Positions 13,684 through 21,249 of a stretch of 29,624 nucleotides of DNA are shown one piece after another. This stretch comes from JALRHH01 sp964590315 (GTDB lineage: Bacteria > Patescibacteriota > Saccharimonadia > Saccharimonadales > JALRHH01). The position numbers were made by a program, and so were the translations under genes. Every line of letters begins with the position of its first letter. The first letter of the stretch is position 1. The notes under the pieces were generated by a model, which was not told the DNA's origin, did not search any database, and worked only from the letters and a program-made list of their open reading frames with translations. The DNA lies in contig CAZPVS010000012.1 of NCBI GenBank assembly GCA_964590315.1, positions 1 through 29,624 on the forward strand. Reading direction: 5' to 3'.

Positions 13684-14784
13684 TTAACTGAGATTCGGTA
13701 CATATATGCGGAAGGTTGAGCCAACGTTTAGTTCACTCTCCACATCAATATCGGCGTGAATGAGTCGTGTCAGCTTCATGGTGACGTAGAGTCCGAGACC
13801 TGTGCCACTGTTTTGGCGGGTGCGGAAGTCTTCACTCCGAAAGAATTTATCAAACACTTTCTCTTTATCTGCTTTGCTGATACCGATACCGGTGTCAGAT
13901 ACCGTGAATAAGACGCCGTTTTCGCGCTTCTGGGCACCAATAGTGACATGGCCCGCCTCAGTGTATTTGATAGCGTTGGTTATGAAGTTCTGCAATATTT
14001 CCCGAACATACAGGCGCGAAGACTTCAGTAGCTCAAGATGAGGGTCGATCTCGGTATGGAGTGCGAGGCCTTTTTTTTCTGCATCCGGAGTATATAACTT
14101 TTCAAGCTCGGCTATTAAATCATGGGCGTTGATGTCTTCTATATCAGCTTGGAGCTTGCCGCGTTCTGCTCGTGAAAGTGTCGATAGGTCGTTAATCATG
14201 CCCCCCAGGAAGTTTACCTGGTCATGTGCTTGGCTCAGCGCGTCTTTCACCTTTGTGGTGTCACCTGTTTTTTCAAGAATAAATTCGGCATTACCGATAT
14301 TGCCTTCTGCAATTGCAATAGGCGTCCGCAGTTCGTGGCTGACGACACTAATAAATTCATCCCGCTCTTCTTCTAGTGATTTCTCTCTGGTGATATCGCG
14401 CAGCAGTATGACATGCCCGCTCATGCCCTGCTGTCCATATCCAAGCTTTACGGGAGCGATACTTATGTACAGATTAGTCGTGCTGCCGTCCGGGTAGACG
14501 AGACGCCAATCACGTGATGTCATCTGCGTCTTCGTATCAAGAATAAGCCGTCTGAGTTCTACGGGCTGATTGTTCTTATCAAGCAGGCTTATGACTTTTT
14601 GAACCGACTTGCCGGTAATACTACTGTTCACATCAAGAATATTGAGTGCCGCACCGTTGTAGATGACGATTTTTGCGTGCTCGTCTATGGCAATGACACC
14701 GTCAGCCATGCTGTTGATCAGGCTGGTCAGTCGTTCTCGTTCGAGTTCGGCACTATGTGCGGCGTGCGGTGCGGGTGTGGGCAT
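13684..14784 (-). CDS. Soluble PAS-domain sensor histidine kinase, 366 aa
   Basis: This kinase autophosphorylates on His150 in ISVVSHELRTP. An N-terminal PAS domain (about 14-130; SMADGVIAIDEHAKIVIYN) should sense a small ligand or redox state. HisKA is followed by the ATPase domain: N box FITNAIKYTEAG, G1 VSDTGIGIS, F box FDKFFRSED, and G2 GTGLGLYVT. There is no TM segment or signal peptide, so sensing is intracellular. No response regulator is adjacent. The single-domain regulator at 25976-26377 or the winged-helix protein at 708-1214 are conceivable partners, without direct support. A CATAAT box 8 nt before the ATG suggests a leaderless mRNA. Confidence 0.93.
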   Translation of the reverse strand: MPTPAPHAAHSAELERERLTSLINSMADGVIAIDEHAKIVIYNGAALNILDVNSSITGKSVQKVISLLDKNNQPVELRRLILDTKTQMTSRDWRLVYPDGSTTNLYISIAPVKLGYGQQGMSGHVILLRDITREKSLEEERDEFISVVSHELRTPIAIAEGNIGNAEFILEKTGDTTKVKDALSQAHDQVNFLGGMINDLSTLSRAERGKLQADIEDINAHDLIAELEKLYTPDAEKKGLALHTEIDPHLELLKSSRLYVREILQNFITNAIKYTEAGHVTIGAQKRENGVLFTVSDTGIGISKADKEKVFDKFFRSEDFRTRQNSGTGLGLYVTMKLTRLIHADIDVESELNVGSTFRIYVPNLS

Positions 14785-14859
14785 TTGATTATATTATGCC
14801 ATAAGCATTAACCAGAGAATAGAGATAAGAGATCATAGAATGGTTCTTTTACCTTGTTG

Positions 14860-15552
14860 CTACAACGTGGGCTTTTGGGCCTTGATCATTTTTCTGAGCT
14901 GTTTGACATCTGGCAGAGTTCGCTCCATTTCTTCCCAAAAAGGCGTGCCATGTGCCATCACTCTGGTGTGAGCAAGCTCATGCAGGAGTACATAATCAAT
15001 GAGCTCCCACGGAAGTTGCATCAGGAAACAGTTAAGCACTATATCTTGTCGCTCGCTACAGCTCCCCCACCTTCCCTTTAACTGCTTCACGGCAACGCTG
15101 TTAAACGTATAGCCATGGGTATCAGCAAGCATTTTCAGCCGACGGGGGAGTAATTGCCGGGCTTCTTTCTTCAGGGCGCGTACGCCTCCTTGTACCGCGG
15201 CTTGCTGCGCTTCAGGGCTATCCCAGCGGATGCCTACTGGTAGTAATATCCGTACTTGGTTGCCGCTTATTCGTGTCGATACTGTTACCCCCGATCCTGC
15301 CTCAAAATGAATGTGATGTGCTTTGCCGATTCGATAACCGTGCTCAAGCAGAGCCAACGGTGGCTTTTGGGCTGCAATCCACTCAGCTTTTGACTTCACG
15401 AAATCAACACCTACTTTATATGGTGCCCAGAATGGCAATGTTATACGGACCTCGCCCGTGTGAGAGATACTGAGCCGGACGTTGCGGGCGCCGCGACGCT
15501 TATATAACGCCACTGTTCCGACATTGGCGACTTCAATTTTTTTGACAGACAT
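14860..15552 (-). CDS. YgjP-type (DUF45) metal-dependent hydrolase, 230 aa
   Basis: It belongs to the family of gluzincin-like proteins represented by YgjP. The zinc-binding motif HELAHTRVMAHGTPFW has His191, Glu192, His195 and a third ligand at His201, in the same spacing as the family's HELxHxxxxxH..FW. The family's KGRWGSCS motif is also present (159-166). The N-terminal half is a basic beta-rich region. The protein is cytoplasmic. Cellular substrates of the family are poorly known. It starts 4 bp after the P-loop protein's stop, suggesting one operon. Confidence 0.88.
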   Translation of the reverse strand: MSVKKIEVANVGTVALYKRRGARNVRLSISHTGEVRITLPFWAPYKVGVDFVKSKAEWIAAQKPPLALLEHGYRIGKAHHIHFEAGSGVTVSTRISGNQVRILLPVGIRWDSPEAQQAAVQGGVRALKKEARQLLPRRLKMLADTHGYTFNSVAVKQLKGRWGSCSERQDIVLNCFLMQLPWELIDYVLLHELAHTRVMAHGTPFWEEMERTLPDVKQLRKMIKAQKPTL

Positions 15553-15556
15553 GGTG

Positions 15557-16219
15557 TTATCGTATCGTTATATTGCGACGCGTGGTATCAACCCGTCCGC
15601 CGAGCGGGTTAGGTACTAAATTAACCATCCCTGGCTTGACCATTCTGCTACCAGCAGTATTGGTAGTGACGAGGCCCAGGTCATACAGTTTCTTTATGAT
15701 GGCACTGCGCTGCGTGTGATAGGTGTGCTTGCCGCTGATAACCATATAATCTTCAGTCGCTTGAGGATTCTGCATATGGGAGGCAATTTGCTCAAATGTT
15801 TTGCGGTCAACAGATGGGGTGTACTTGTCATCGAGCTTACGACGATCGCGCTTGCCAACACGAGCAAAAGCGCTCTCTGCATCAATTTGCATCCATATCA
15901 GCATAGTCTGTACTTTATGCTTCCGTGCCAAGTCGCGGAGCTCACGCCGCTGACCGGCACGCATCGCATTGATATCATAAACGACGCTAATGCCTGCATT
16001 CAGGAATTCCTCGGTCATGTATTGCATCAGATGATCGATAATCTGGTTTTCTTGCCGGTCATACCGGGGCTGCTCAAACAGTTCATATCGGATGCGGTCG
16101 CTTTGGACATGAGCGGCCTGAATGTCTTCACACATTTGCCGAGCAAGGAACGTCTTGCCGGCACCAGGGTAGCCGTACATAAGGATCAGCGTTGGTTTAT
16201 TCAGGATTAACTTGCTCAT
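15557..16219 (-). CDS. P-loop kinase-like ATPase, 220 aa
   Basis: An AAA_33-type nucleotide-binding protein, the group that includes polynucleotide kinase and zeta-toxin-like kinases. Walker A is GYPGAGKT (16-23). VVYDINAMRAGQRRELRDLA (about 80-99) is the usual substrate/Asp motif, and the basic lid is ARVGKRDRRKLDD. The last 45 residues lie beyond the kinase fold and are Gly/Arg/Asn-rich. The substrate is not predictable. It is the first gene of a two-gene unit with the YgjP protein. Confidence 0.8.
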   Translation of the reverse strand: MSKLILNKPTLILMYGYPGAGKTFLARQMCEDIQAAHVQSDRIRYELFEQPRYDRQENQIIDHLMQYMTEEFLNAGISVVYDINAMRAGQRRELRDLARKHKVQTMLIWMQIDAESAFARVGKRDRRKLDDKYTPSVDRKTFEQIASHMQNPQATEDYMVISGKHTYHTQRSAIIKKLYDLGLVTTNTAGSRMVKPGMVNLVPNPLGGRVDTTRRNITIR

Positions 16220-16397
16220 TTACCAATAAACTATAACAATTTTTGTAACATTGCAAAAGTGCAGTATCTTACAAATTAACATCGTGAACCGGCAGAGAGG
16301 CATAGTCATAAGAGTATCTGTCGACAAAAAAGGTTTTATTCGGTATTATCTACCCTTGTAGTTGCCTATGAGCAAACTAAGTACCTTACATTTTTCA

Positions 16398-16472
16398 AGG
16401 GGCATAGTACAACGGTTAGTATAAAGGTCTCCAAAACCTTAGATCGTGGTTCGATTCCACGTGCCCCTGCCA
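16398..16472 (+). tRNA. tRNA-Trp (anticodon CCA), CCA encoded
   Basis: The acceptor arm AGGGGCA pairs perfectly with TGCCCCT, followed by discriminator G and an encoded CCA (16470-16472). The D stem is GTAC/GTAT and the anticodon stem AAGGT/ACCTT. The loop CTCCAAA has U33 and anticodon CCA. The T arm carries GGTTCGATTCC. Many bacteria keep tRNA-Trp next to secE; here they are 4 kb apart. Confidence 0.95.
16454..16472 (+). repeat. attL-like 19-nt repeat (tRNA-Trp 3' end)
   Basis: The last 19 nt of the tRNA (ATTCCACGTGCCCCTGCCA) recur exactly at 19032-19050. Duplication of a tRNA 3' end is the usual footprint of site-specific integration. Confidence 0.7.
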
Positions 16473-16507
16473 CGAAGAATTTAAACTATTCCAACCAAAC
16501 TTTTCTG

Positions 16508-16534
16508 AATCGCCACCTCTGTTGGCGATTTTTG
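16508..16534 (+). terminator. Terminator behind tRNA-Trp
   Basis: Stem AATCGCCA/TGGCGATT (16508-16515, 16523-16530) is followed by TTTTG. If the 19-nt repeats mark an insertion, this terminator belongs to the inserted DNA and the original one is at 19049-19085. Confidence 0.75.
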
Positions 16535-16613
16535 ATGTCGTAAGACTGTGGTTCATTAAGTTTTCCTCCACCTCTGTTAAGAAGTTCGATTCTGGTTTGC
16601 CCTATTGCCGAAT

Positions 16614-17858
16614 TTAAACTTTGTTTTCTAATACTGTCTTCGAGTCGAAGGTTGCTTTTAGATTGTCCTCAAAATTATGAACAAGTTCATCCTTATTATG
16701 CGAGACTGTCATCTCGGCATACCTGTAAGTATGCGAATCATTAGGAAATTGCGACAAGGCTTCGCCCTCAAGCGCATAAGACTTCCATCTTCCATCTGGG
16801 TAGGATTCAGTGAACCACTGCATCTCTTTTTGGTTTGGTATTTTAAGCACGACTGCATCATGCTCCCGCCTAAAGACACAAACGCTTGCGATTTTAGAAA
16901 TGTGTCTTGGCAATTTAACCTTAGCTTTGTTGCCGAGTACGATATCAATCGCAACATCCAAAGGATGTACGCCGGTTATTAGTTGAATTGGATACATGAA
17001 TTGTGAGCTTGGACGAGTATTAAATTCCACTAGATTAAATTTCTTTGATTCGATATCAACCTTATATTCAATATTGAACAGAGAATGATTATATCCCGAT
17101 TTTTTAATCACTTTTCGGGCATGTCGTTGAATTCTCTTCGCAAGACGTCGAGGAAATATAAATGGGTAATCAAATCTTTTAAAACTTATATGGTTTGGCA
17201 AGAAAACAGATTTTGTGAAGCCAAAGAATTTCACTCTGCGTTTTTGTACAAAACCGTCAAGCGTTACCTGTATGCCGTGATGCAACATCGACTCAACTTC
17301 GAATCCATCAAGACCATTCCTTAATTTTGCACTTACTCCAAGAAGGTCGTAAAGCTCAGACCATTCCTGATTGATCGATTTAAGTAGGTTGCGATTTTGC
17401 TCAGAACATATATTGCTTAGTTCTGTAATACTGGCGGCAGGACCTGCCATAAATGACATTGATGCCCGTCGCGGCTTAACGAATACCGGCCACGATACGT
17501 CACTCGATTCTGTAACATTTCTAGAATCGCTGGTGAATCCTTTATATAAACCGGCCTTTGCTTGAAGGATACGAGACAAATACTTGTCTTGTAGCCTACT
17601 TACGACTTCAGGATTGGGAGAAGGTCTTTGTATCTTGTGATTTAGATGAGCAGCTAGCAAGGACGTCCAATCTACAAGACCAATGTAGGCGTCATATTTT
17701 TTATCCAAAAGTTTTGTAACCTGCTCATGCAGATCACCTTTCTTTAGCGTTTCTTCATAAATATATTCGATTTGAATGGGTTGTCTTGGTTTGTATGAGG
17801 CTTTTAATTCATCTACGTAGTGTCTAGGGGCAAGGATGGCTACTTTCATTACATTCAT
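16614..17858 (-). CDS. ATP-grasp enzyme, 414 aa
   Basis: An ATP-grasp ligase would join a carboxylate to an amine or thiol through an acyl phosphate. The N-terminal pre-ATP domain is Rossmann-like (MKVAILAPRHYVDELKAS). The ATP-binding lysine segment is SWPVFVKPRRASMS (about 121-134). The metal-binding end is FNLVEFNTRPSSQFMYPIQL, with the Asn-Thr-Arg motif at about 278-280 and VHPLDVAIDIVLG after it. The start ATG has AGAAGG 8 nt upstream. Substrates are unknown. It is divergent from the TIM-barrel gene, and both lie between the repeated tRNA ends; the gene appears more AT-rich than its neighbours. Confidence 0.8.
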   Translation of the reverse strand: MNVMKVAILAPRHYVDELKASYKPRQPIQIEYIYEETLKKGDLHEQVTKLLDKKYDAYIGLVDWTSLLAAHLNHKIQRPSPNPEVVSRLQDKYLSRILQAKAGLYKGFTSDSRNVTESSDVSWPVFVKPRRASMSFMAGPAASITELSNICSEQNRNLLKSINQEWSELYDLLGVSAKLRNGLDGFEVESMLHHGIQVTLDGFVQKRRVKFFGFTKSVFLPNHISFKRFDYPFIFPRRLAKRIQRHARKVIKKSGYNHSLFNIEYKVDIESKKFNLVEFNTRPSSQFMYPIQLITGVHPLDVAIDIVLGNKAKVKLPRHISKIASVCVFRREHDAVVLKIPNQKEMQWFTESYPDGRWKSYALEGEALSQFPNDSHTYRYAEMTVSHNKDELVHNFEDNLKATFDSKTVLENKV

Positions 17859-18008
17859 TGTATCAACCTTCTAAATACTTATTACGCAATAAACCAGTTT
17901 GGTACCTGTCCTGGAGCTCCTGCCAATAAAAGTGACACGTTGTCAATGATGTGTCTTTTTTATTTCTTACGCTTGTAATTTCATACCATCTGCTGGATAC
18001 TGGTGGTA

Positions 18009-18845
18009 ATGGTTGAGCAATTAAAGCAACCCTATGTTGGCGTAAGTGGTGTTGTATCTTCTGAAGTACAGGCACAACTTGAGAGTATTGCCGAAGAATC
18101 TGGCTTGCACGATAATGGTCGTCTATTAGCACTCGGCGTGAAAGCTGTTCATAAAACGCAGTTTCTTGATATCGAGAATAAATACGGCAAGGAATGGTAT
18201 CCGGTTGGTGAAGAACCATTTACCTGTGCCTTGCGTCATGATGATCCAAATATAAACACCGTCGCAGTTGCTCAAGCATATCTAGACATTGAATACGTTG
18301 ACAGCAAAGAATATCGTGAGAAGTTTTTAGAACGGATTGTTGAGCGTGGTCGGCCGTGGTTGCAAGCAATTCAATTCGACATGCTACCCTGGCACAAGAA
18401 CAATGATGCTCTTAAATTTCTCGAAGATGCTAAAAACACTGAGGTTGCCGTGTTTCTGCAAGTTCATAAAGAGGCCATGGAAGAACTCGGTCCGAAAGGG
18501 GTGGTGCGTAGGCTTGGACGTTTTGCAAGTCAGATAGATTACCTATTGTTTGACTCCTCCCACGGGACGGGTCAACGGCTAGATACTTCAGCATTAAAGC
18601 CATTCGTCGCCGAGGCACATGACAGATTAGACCTTTCCCAAACTGGCATTGCTCTCGCTGGCGGTTTGCATGGAGCTATCGTGAGGGAGGACTTACCCGA
18701 ACTAGTAGCGCAATTCCCAAACCTATCATGGGATGCCGAGGGTCAGTTACACCCGGTGGGTCAAGACGGCAAGCGGCCACTAAACCTCGCAGTAACTGAA
18801 GACTACTTAAGGGCATCGTCAGAAATACTTACTACGCCCCGATAG
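18009..18845 (+). CDS. TrpF-like TIM-barrel protein, 278 aa
   Basis: The fold resembles phosphoribosylanthranilate isomerase: an early strand YVGVSGVVSS with a following KAVHKTQ, a mid strand LQAIQFD, and late phosphate-binding strands DYLLFDSSHGTGQRLD and GIALAGGL, like TrpF's LLDS..GGTG and LAGGL. The N terminus differs from true TrpF and no other trp gene is present, so a different isomerase or lyase is likely. ATG 18009 is chosen; GTG 18003 is an alternative with equal support. It shares a 150-bp divergent control region with the ATP-grasp gene, which makes a common pathway plausible. A strong terminator follows at 18873-18912. Confidence 0.65.
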   Translation: MVEQLKQPYVGVSGVVSSEVQAQLESIAEESGLHDNGRLLALGVKAVHKTQFLDIENKYGKEWYPVGEEPFTCALRHDDPNINTVAVAQAYLDIEYVDSKEYREKFLERIVERGRPWLQAIQFDMLPWHKNNDALKFLEDAKNTEVAVFLQVHKEAMEELGPKGVVRRLGRFASQIDYLLFDSSHGTGQRLDTSALKPFVAEAHDRLDLSQTGIALAGGLHGAIVREDLPELVAQFPNLSWDAEGQLHPVGQDGKRPLNLAVTEDYLRASSEILTTPR

Positions 18846-18863
18846 GTTCTATAATCGTCGTGA

Positions 18864-18873
18864 GCCCCTGCCA
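18864..18873 (+). repeat. Third, shorter copy of the tRNA-Trp 3' end
   Basis: GCCCCTGCCA, matching the final 10 nt of the tRNA, recurs here; the matching text extends to GCCCCTGCCAAA when compared with the 19041 copy. A terminator begins at its last base, as for the other copies. Confidence 0.55.
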
Positions 18874-18912
18874 AAATAAAACGACCTGTCGCAAGATAGG
18901 TCGTTTTATTTT
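18873..18912 (+). terminator. Strong terminator after the TrpF-like gene
   Basis: An 18-bp stem, AAAATAAAACGACCTGTC with GATAGGTCGTTTTATTTT, encloses a GCAA tetraloop (one G-T pair). The A/T-rich lower part makes it work in both directions. Confidence 0.85.
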
Positions 18913-19031
18913 GCAGAGACTCGTAGAGTTGGCCACGGTCTAACGAGCAAAGCGAGTGTGGATCGTGAGTTCGATAATGGAAGGCTCTCACAGGAATTTA
19001 TTCCGAGAAAGACTGAACATTATATCTAGAT
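18913..19031. other. Degenerate tRNA-like tract between the two downstream repeat copies
   Basis: No gene is seen. Near 18961-18975 GATCGTGAGTTCGAT resembles the tRNA-Trp text GATCGTGGTTCGATT with one inserted base, as if a worn tRNA remnant lay here. The resemblance is short and could be chance. Confidence 0.3.
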
Positions 19032-19050
19032 ATTCCACGTGCCCCTGCCA
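19032..19050 (+). repeat. attR-like 19-nt repeat (copy of tRNA-Trp 3' end)
   Basis: An exact 19-nt copy of 16454-16472, without the rest of a tRNA gene in front. It is followed at once by a terminator at 19049-19085, which I take to be the original tRNA terminator. The interval between the copies is 2.58 kb. Confidence 0.7.
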
Positions 19051-19085
19051 AAGAAAGAGTCCATCCGTGTGATGGGCTTTTTCTT
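19049..19085 (+). terminator. Terminator immediately behind the attR-like repeat
   Basis: AAAGAAAGAGTCCATC pairs with GATGGGCTTTTTCTTT (14 of 16 Watson-Crick) around a 5-nt loop. Confidence 0.75.
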
Positions 19086-19249
19086 TAGCCGAGATATGAG
19101 AACCACATTGCCCGAAGGGTTCGGTTTGCTAATCAACATACCCGATGCTTGAAATGATAAAGCACCAGAATTATACATACCTCACCTCCATACCCCCATG
19201 CTTATAATTACTAATGCAGGCTGCTATCATCTGCATAAAGGTAATTACC

Positions 19250-19777
19250 ATGCAAGCAGATTTCTATAAGTACTCCTCACCCGAGACATACGAGCCATTA
19301 GCAAATCATTTTGGAATTTCAGTTGATAACTATCTTAGCTCCATGCCGTTAGTGGGAGTAGAGGCTGTTACTATTGCACAAAGTGGTCTGGCTATTCAGT
19401 TAGCGCAGCGGGAGTATATAGCATCCACCGCCTTATTCAAAGGAGCTTACTCGGATAGTCGGAAGGTGCAATCGCCTCCAACGCCTGAGGTGCCAAAAAG
19501 TACAAGAACTTACAGAATTCCAGACGAAGTCAGTGATTTTGCCCATTCTAGGAATATTAAACCGTTGGTTATTGTACGAGTGGGCGACACTCTTTTAAGA
19601 TCCATGTATAGATACAATGTTACCCTGAATACCAGAATGCCTCTGTGTAGATACGACGCTCCTTTTAACAAAGTTAAGCTTGAATCCTGGCTGGCTCTCG
19701 CTATATCTCCTCTGAATATGATTGTTCCACATCGAATGGAAGCTACTCTAATGGACAAGATCAAACATAAATTTTAA
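19250..19777 (+). CDS. Unrecognised protein, 175 aa, accessory region
   Basis: No family is recognised. ATG 19250 is preferred over ATG 19214: it follows AAAGG at a normal distance, and the earlier ATG lies at the start point expected from a TATAAT box at 19203-19208. The protein starts MQADFYKYSSPETYEPLANH and is mixed in character, basic at the C terminus (MDKIKHKF), with moderate hydrophobic stretches (ESWLALAISPLNMIVPHRME) too weak for a clear TM call. It stands between the tRNA-derived repeat and phage-like genes, so it may be mobile-element cargo. Confidence 0.55.
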   Translation: MQADFYKYSSPETYEPLANHFGISVDNYLSSMPLVGVEAVTIAQSGLAIQLAQREYIASTALFKGAYSDSRKVQSPPTPEVPKSTRTYRIPDEVSDFAHSRNIKPLVIVRVGDTLLRSMYRYNVTLNTRMPLCRYDAPFNKVKLESWLALAISPLNMIVPHRMEATLMDKIKHKF

Positions 19778-19912
19778 GACGTAATCTGTAGCTGCAACCC
19801 AGGAGTGACAATTCTACAAATTGAGCAGCGACTTTTCTGCATTAGGTATTGGTAGTAATGAGTCATAAATACAACACCTATCCCTGTCAAATGTGCTATA
19901 TTATCAGTAACC
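19778..19912. other. Short gap upstream of the LamG-like gene
   Basis: Nothing gene-like is seen. A -10-like TATATT/TATTAT lies at 19897-19904 without a good -35. It would place a transcription start within a few bases of the apparent LamG start at 19913. Confidence 0.3.
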
Positions 19913-20926
19913 ATAAGCTTATTATTTTTTGATGGATTCGAGGGCGGACCACAGGTTATTAAGCCCGAGTGGACTACCATACCAACTGTTACAACTCTGT
20001 TTCGAACAGGAGCTTATGGAATGCGGGCGTCGGGTACACTGACCCTGCCTACCCCAGCTGCGACTTTGTATATGGGTGTTGCCGAGCGTACGCCTGCTTT
20101 TGTTAGCGACGGGGTGGTTACTATTCGATCGGGCGGTATAAATCACCTTACGGTTAGATTTGCAGATGCTACTGGTATTATAGAGCTTCGAAGAGGCAAC
20201 CATGCAGGTACGGTGATCGCGACCTCTACTTATGCATATCCCCTCAATGTATGGAGACACATCCAGGTCAAGGCAATTATTAATGATGCGGGTGGTGAGT
20301 GTGTGGTGCAAGTTGATGGCTCAACAGTGCTGTCCTACATTGGCGATACAAACAACGGCGGTACACCAGGTGCTCTAAATGTAGAACAACTCACCTTTGG
20401 TATTGGCAATAATAACGCGTACTTCGACGATCTGTGGGTATGTGACGAAGTTGATGCTACGGCGACCCAAGGACAGCCGAATAACACCTTCCTGGGCGAT
20501 TTGCGCGTCTCTTCTCTCATGCCAAACGGAAACGGTTCTCAATCTCAACTAACCGGCTCTGATGGCAATTCTGTCGATAATTATCTGCTCGTTGACGAGA
20601 CTCCGGCTAACACAACCGAATATGTTGCTGCGAGTACTGTAGGGCTACAAGACTTTTATACTATGGAGGACTTGCCCGCAAATACTGTCGGAATTTATGG
20701 TTTGCGGGTTGGTGGGTATGTGCAGAAATCTGATGCAGGTGCAGCCGGAATCAAGATGGGTATTCGTGAATCAGGCGGAACCGTAACACTCGATGGCACC
20801 TATCCCCTGTCGACAACGTGGACAGGCACGTACAGCGATGCGAAGTATGTTAAGCCATCTGACTCCTCATTGTGGACGGTATCTGACGTAAATGGTTTAG
20901 AGGCTGGAGCAGAAACGACCTCATGA
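19913..20926 (+). CDS. LamG/concanavalin-like phage structural-type protein, start codon unclear
   Basis: Residues from ISLLFFDGFEGG onward read as a jelly-roll protein of the kind seen in phage and metagenomic structural genes. The pattern is FFDGFEGG...W, then RTGAYGMRASGTL, LRRGNHAGTVIATS, NVWRHIQVKAII, CVVQVDGSTVLS and FDDLWVCDE. The second half (about 185-337) is Thr/Ser/Gly-rich and tail-fibre-like. The first ATG is 20021, but the domain clearly begins 36 codons earlier in the same frame. The frame is open from 19862 and has no ATG, GTG or TTG before the domain. The codon at the expected start (19913) is ATA, so either an unusual start, a mutation or a truncated gene is implied. There is no signal peptide. 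Confidence 0.65.
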   Translation: MSLLFFDGFEGGPQVIKPEWTTIPTVTTLFRTGAYGMRASGTLTLPTPAATLYMGVAERTPAFVSDGVVTIRSGGINHLTVRFADATGIIELRRGNHAGTVIATSTYAYPLNVWRHIQVKAIINDAGGECVVQVDGSTVLSYIGDTNNGGTPGALNVEQLTFGIGNNNAYFDDLWVCDEVDATATQGQPNNTFLGDLRVSSLMPNGNGSQSQLTGSDGNSVDNYLLVDETPANTTEYVAASTVGLQDFYTMEDLPANTVGIYGLRVGGYVQKSDAGAAGIKMGIRESGGTVTLDGTYPLSTTWTGTYSDAKYVKPSDSSLWTVSDVNGLEAGAETTS

Positions 20927-21168
20927 CCGATACTCGACTTAGCCGCGAGCATTTTGAGGTGCTTGCATCTGCTGATCCGCAAAAAAGACTCAGCAGTGTA
21001 CATACAGAAGCGCTGGTATCATCCACGCCAGAAATACGCATGAGCCGCACGCATACTGAGTTATTGGCGCTTACGATACCCGAACGCAGAGTATCCCGAG
21101 TACATGTTGAGGTACTGTGGACCAGTCAACGAAAATTCATCGGCTGGGGCATTCCAGTCATATCCTAG
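20923..21168 (+). CDS. Four-repeat small protein, 81 aa, phage-like
   Basis: After four residues the protein consists of four 17-residue units: RLSREHFEVLASADPQK, RLSSVHTEALVSSTPEI, RMSRTHTELLALTIPER and RVSRVHVEVLWTSQRKF. The shared pattern is R-[hydrophobic]-S-x-x-H-x-E-x-L. Similar RVSQVxVEVL units occur in phage structural genes. It overlaps the LamG-like gene by four bases (ATGA), so the two are co-translated. A short tail (IGWGIPVIS) ends it. It may be an adaptor or a beta-strand repeat stacked on the neighbour; this is inference. Confidence 0.7.
   Translation: MTDTRLSREHFEVLASADPQKRLSSVHTEALVSSTPEIRMSRTHTELLALTIPERRVSRVHVEVLWTSQRKFIGWGIPVIS
20935..21138 (+). repeat. Four 51-nt coding repeats
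   Basis: The four protein units are each exactly 51 nt long. The DNA copies are diverged, so the repeat is old and held at the protein level. Confidence 0.7.
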
Positions 21169-21213
21169 TCTCTAGTGAATGCATGCTCGAGCAAGCTGCA
21201 TATGAAGCGTCAA

Positions 21214-21242
21214 TTGCCGTAAAAGTATGAACAACGTATACT
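21214..21242 (+). promoter_or_regulatory. LCP gene promoter, probably leaderless
   Basis: TTGCCG (21214-21219) and TATACT (21237-21242) are 17 nt apart. The ATG at 21250 lies just 8 nt after the -10, at the expected start point, leaving no room for a Shine-Dalgarno site. Confidence 0.7.
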
Positions 21243-21249
21243 TAACCCT

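Noticed and set aside
16477..16620. Direct repeats GAATTTAAACT (16477, 16610) and CACCTCTGTT (16514, 16569)
   Set aside because: They are short and AT-rich, with different surroundings. They may reflect local duplication at the element's edge but do not define a structure I can support.
17863..18219. Minus-strand reading frame of 118 codons between the ATP-grasp and TrpF-like genes
   Set aside because: Most of it lies antisense to the well-supported TrpF-like gene. It has no ribosome site and the sequence looks like a shadow (Gln/Arg/Tyr-rich, no motif).
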